Assembly (NCBI GenBank): GCA_015661045.1
Contig: JACVQG010000137.1
Coordinates: 1 to 6,867 of the forward strand
Origin: Dehalococcoidia bacterium
GTDB taxonomy: Bacteria > Chloroflexota > Dehalococcoidia > JACVQG01
Direction of reading: 5' to 3'
Length of the DNA stretch: 6,867 nt
In this document: in pieces, positions 6,544 to 6,867 of the stretch
Layout of the letters: each line of letters opens with the position of its first letter
Position numbering within the stretch: the stretch's first letter is position 1
Program-made: the position numbers and the translations under genes
The notes under the pieces: model-generated
Database searches by the model: none
Seen by the model: the letters and a program-made list of their open reading frames with translations, nothing else
What the model was told of the DNA's origin: nothing

Positions 6544-6867
6544 CTATTGAATCATCTGATCCATTCCCAGAGCTGGATGATTTTTTTGCTGGAGCCAGGG
6601 TACTAACTCCTCTACGGTTGTACATATGGAGCCATCGGCGATCTTGTCCATAATGTCGGGGACGCCCTCCCTCTGGCATGTCTCGGCAAGCTCCTCGGCC
6701 ATTTCTTCCTTTAGATTCTTGGACATCCAGACCACCCGTCTTATGCCGCCTTCTTTGGAGATGAACTTCTTGCTCAGCACATAATATTTGCCGTGGCCCA
6801 TCATACCTGGTGTCTGGAGGCCGCCGCCTACGGTGCTCATAAGACTGGTGAATGTCATGCCGCAAGG
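6544..6867 (-). CDS. acsB: Acetyl-CoA synthase (CODH/ACS beta subunit), C-terminal fragment
   Basis: This is the last 107 codons of acetyl-CoA synthase; the 5' part lies beyond the right edge. The enzyme joins CO, a methyl group from the corrinoid iron-sulfur protein and CoA into acetyl-CoA at a Ni-Ni-[4Fe-4S] A-cluster in the cytoplasm. The visible residues match the conserved C-terminal end of the family: GMTFTSLMSTVGGG, then QTPGMMGHGKYYVLSKKFIS, a GGIRRVVWM strand, DKIADGSICTTVEELVPWL and a terminal HPALGMDQM stretch. Family knowledge places the A-cluster cysteine ligands further upstream, so they cannot be checked here. The frame is open to the edge, and the ATG at 6858 is internal, preceded in frame by Pro-Cys-Gly. 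It is followed by acsD, as expected for an acs operon. Fusion to another subunit upstream cannot be excluded. Confidence 0.93.
   Translation of the reverse strand, partial: PCGMTFTSLMSTVGGGLQTPGMMGHGKYYVLSKKFISKEGGIRRVVWMSKNLKEEMAEELAETCQREGVPDIMDKIADGSICTTVEELVPWLQQKNHPALGMDQMIQ

Noticed and set aside
6536..6865. Alternative minus-strand frame over the acsB end
   Set aside because: It is Arg/His-rich, whereas the overlapping frame ending at 6544 gives a clear acetyl-CoA synthase C-terminus.

Overview
The window looks like part of a strictly anaerobic bacterial genome that uses the Wood-Ljungdahl (reductive acetyl-CoA) pathway. About three quarters of it (1440 to the right edge) is one tightly packed minus-strand gene set. 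In transcription order it holds the C-terminal end of acetyl-CoA synthase (acsB, cut by the window edge), the small and large subunits of the corrinoid iron-sulfur protein (acsD, acsC), a RACo-type [2Fe-2S]/ATPase activator of that corrinoid protein, and a crotonase-family enzyme. The sequence alone does not fix the taxon. Bacterial-type acs genes with a neighbouring RACo are known in Firmicutes acetogens and in other anaerobic lineages, Chloroflexi among them; any choice between these is a guess.

Layout from the upstream (right) end: acsB C-terminus 6544-6867; a 67-bp gap with a strong GC-rich hairpin (6499-6524); acsD 5529-6476; 17-bp gap; acsC 4159-5511; 19-bp gap; RACo 2208-4139 with a TTG start; 21-bp gap; crotonase 1440-2186. 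The short gaps and good ribosome binding sites suggest one transcript. AcsC and AcsD form the corrinoid methyl carrier, AcsB condenses the methyl group with CO and CoA, and RACo re-reduces inactive Co(II) corrinoid using ATP. The crotonase has no place in the pathway. Both glutamates of a true hydratase are replaced, and it keeps an Asn/Asp pattern resembling PaaG-type isomerases, so 'enoyl-CoA hydratase' would be a misleading name.

The left 1.3 kb is a different module, also on the minus strand. A GTG-started gene (430-1311) ends in a nuclease-like E-x-N-G-x-x-H motif, probably has its own promoter in the 128-bp gap after the crotonase, and runs by a 7-bp overlap into a small helical ORF (146-436). 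The arrangement suggests either two coupled small genes or one gene split by a frameshift. The first 145 bases hold only a possible 3' end of a plus-strand gene and a weak repeat.

No tRNA, rRNA, CRISPR array, insertion sequence or clearly new system was seen. The most unusual points are the crotonase inside the acs operon, the hairpin between acsB and acsD, and the apparently interrupted nuclease-like gene.
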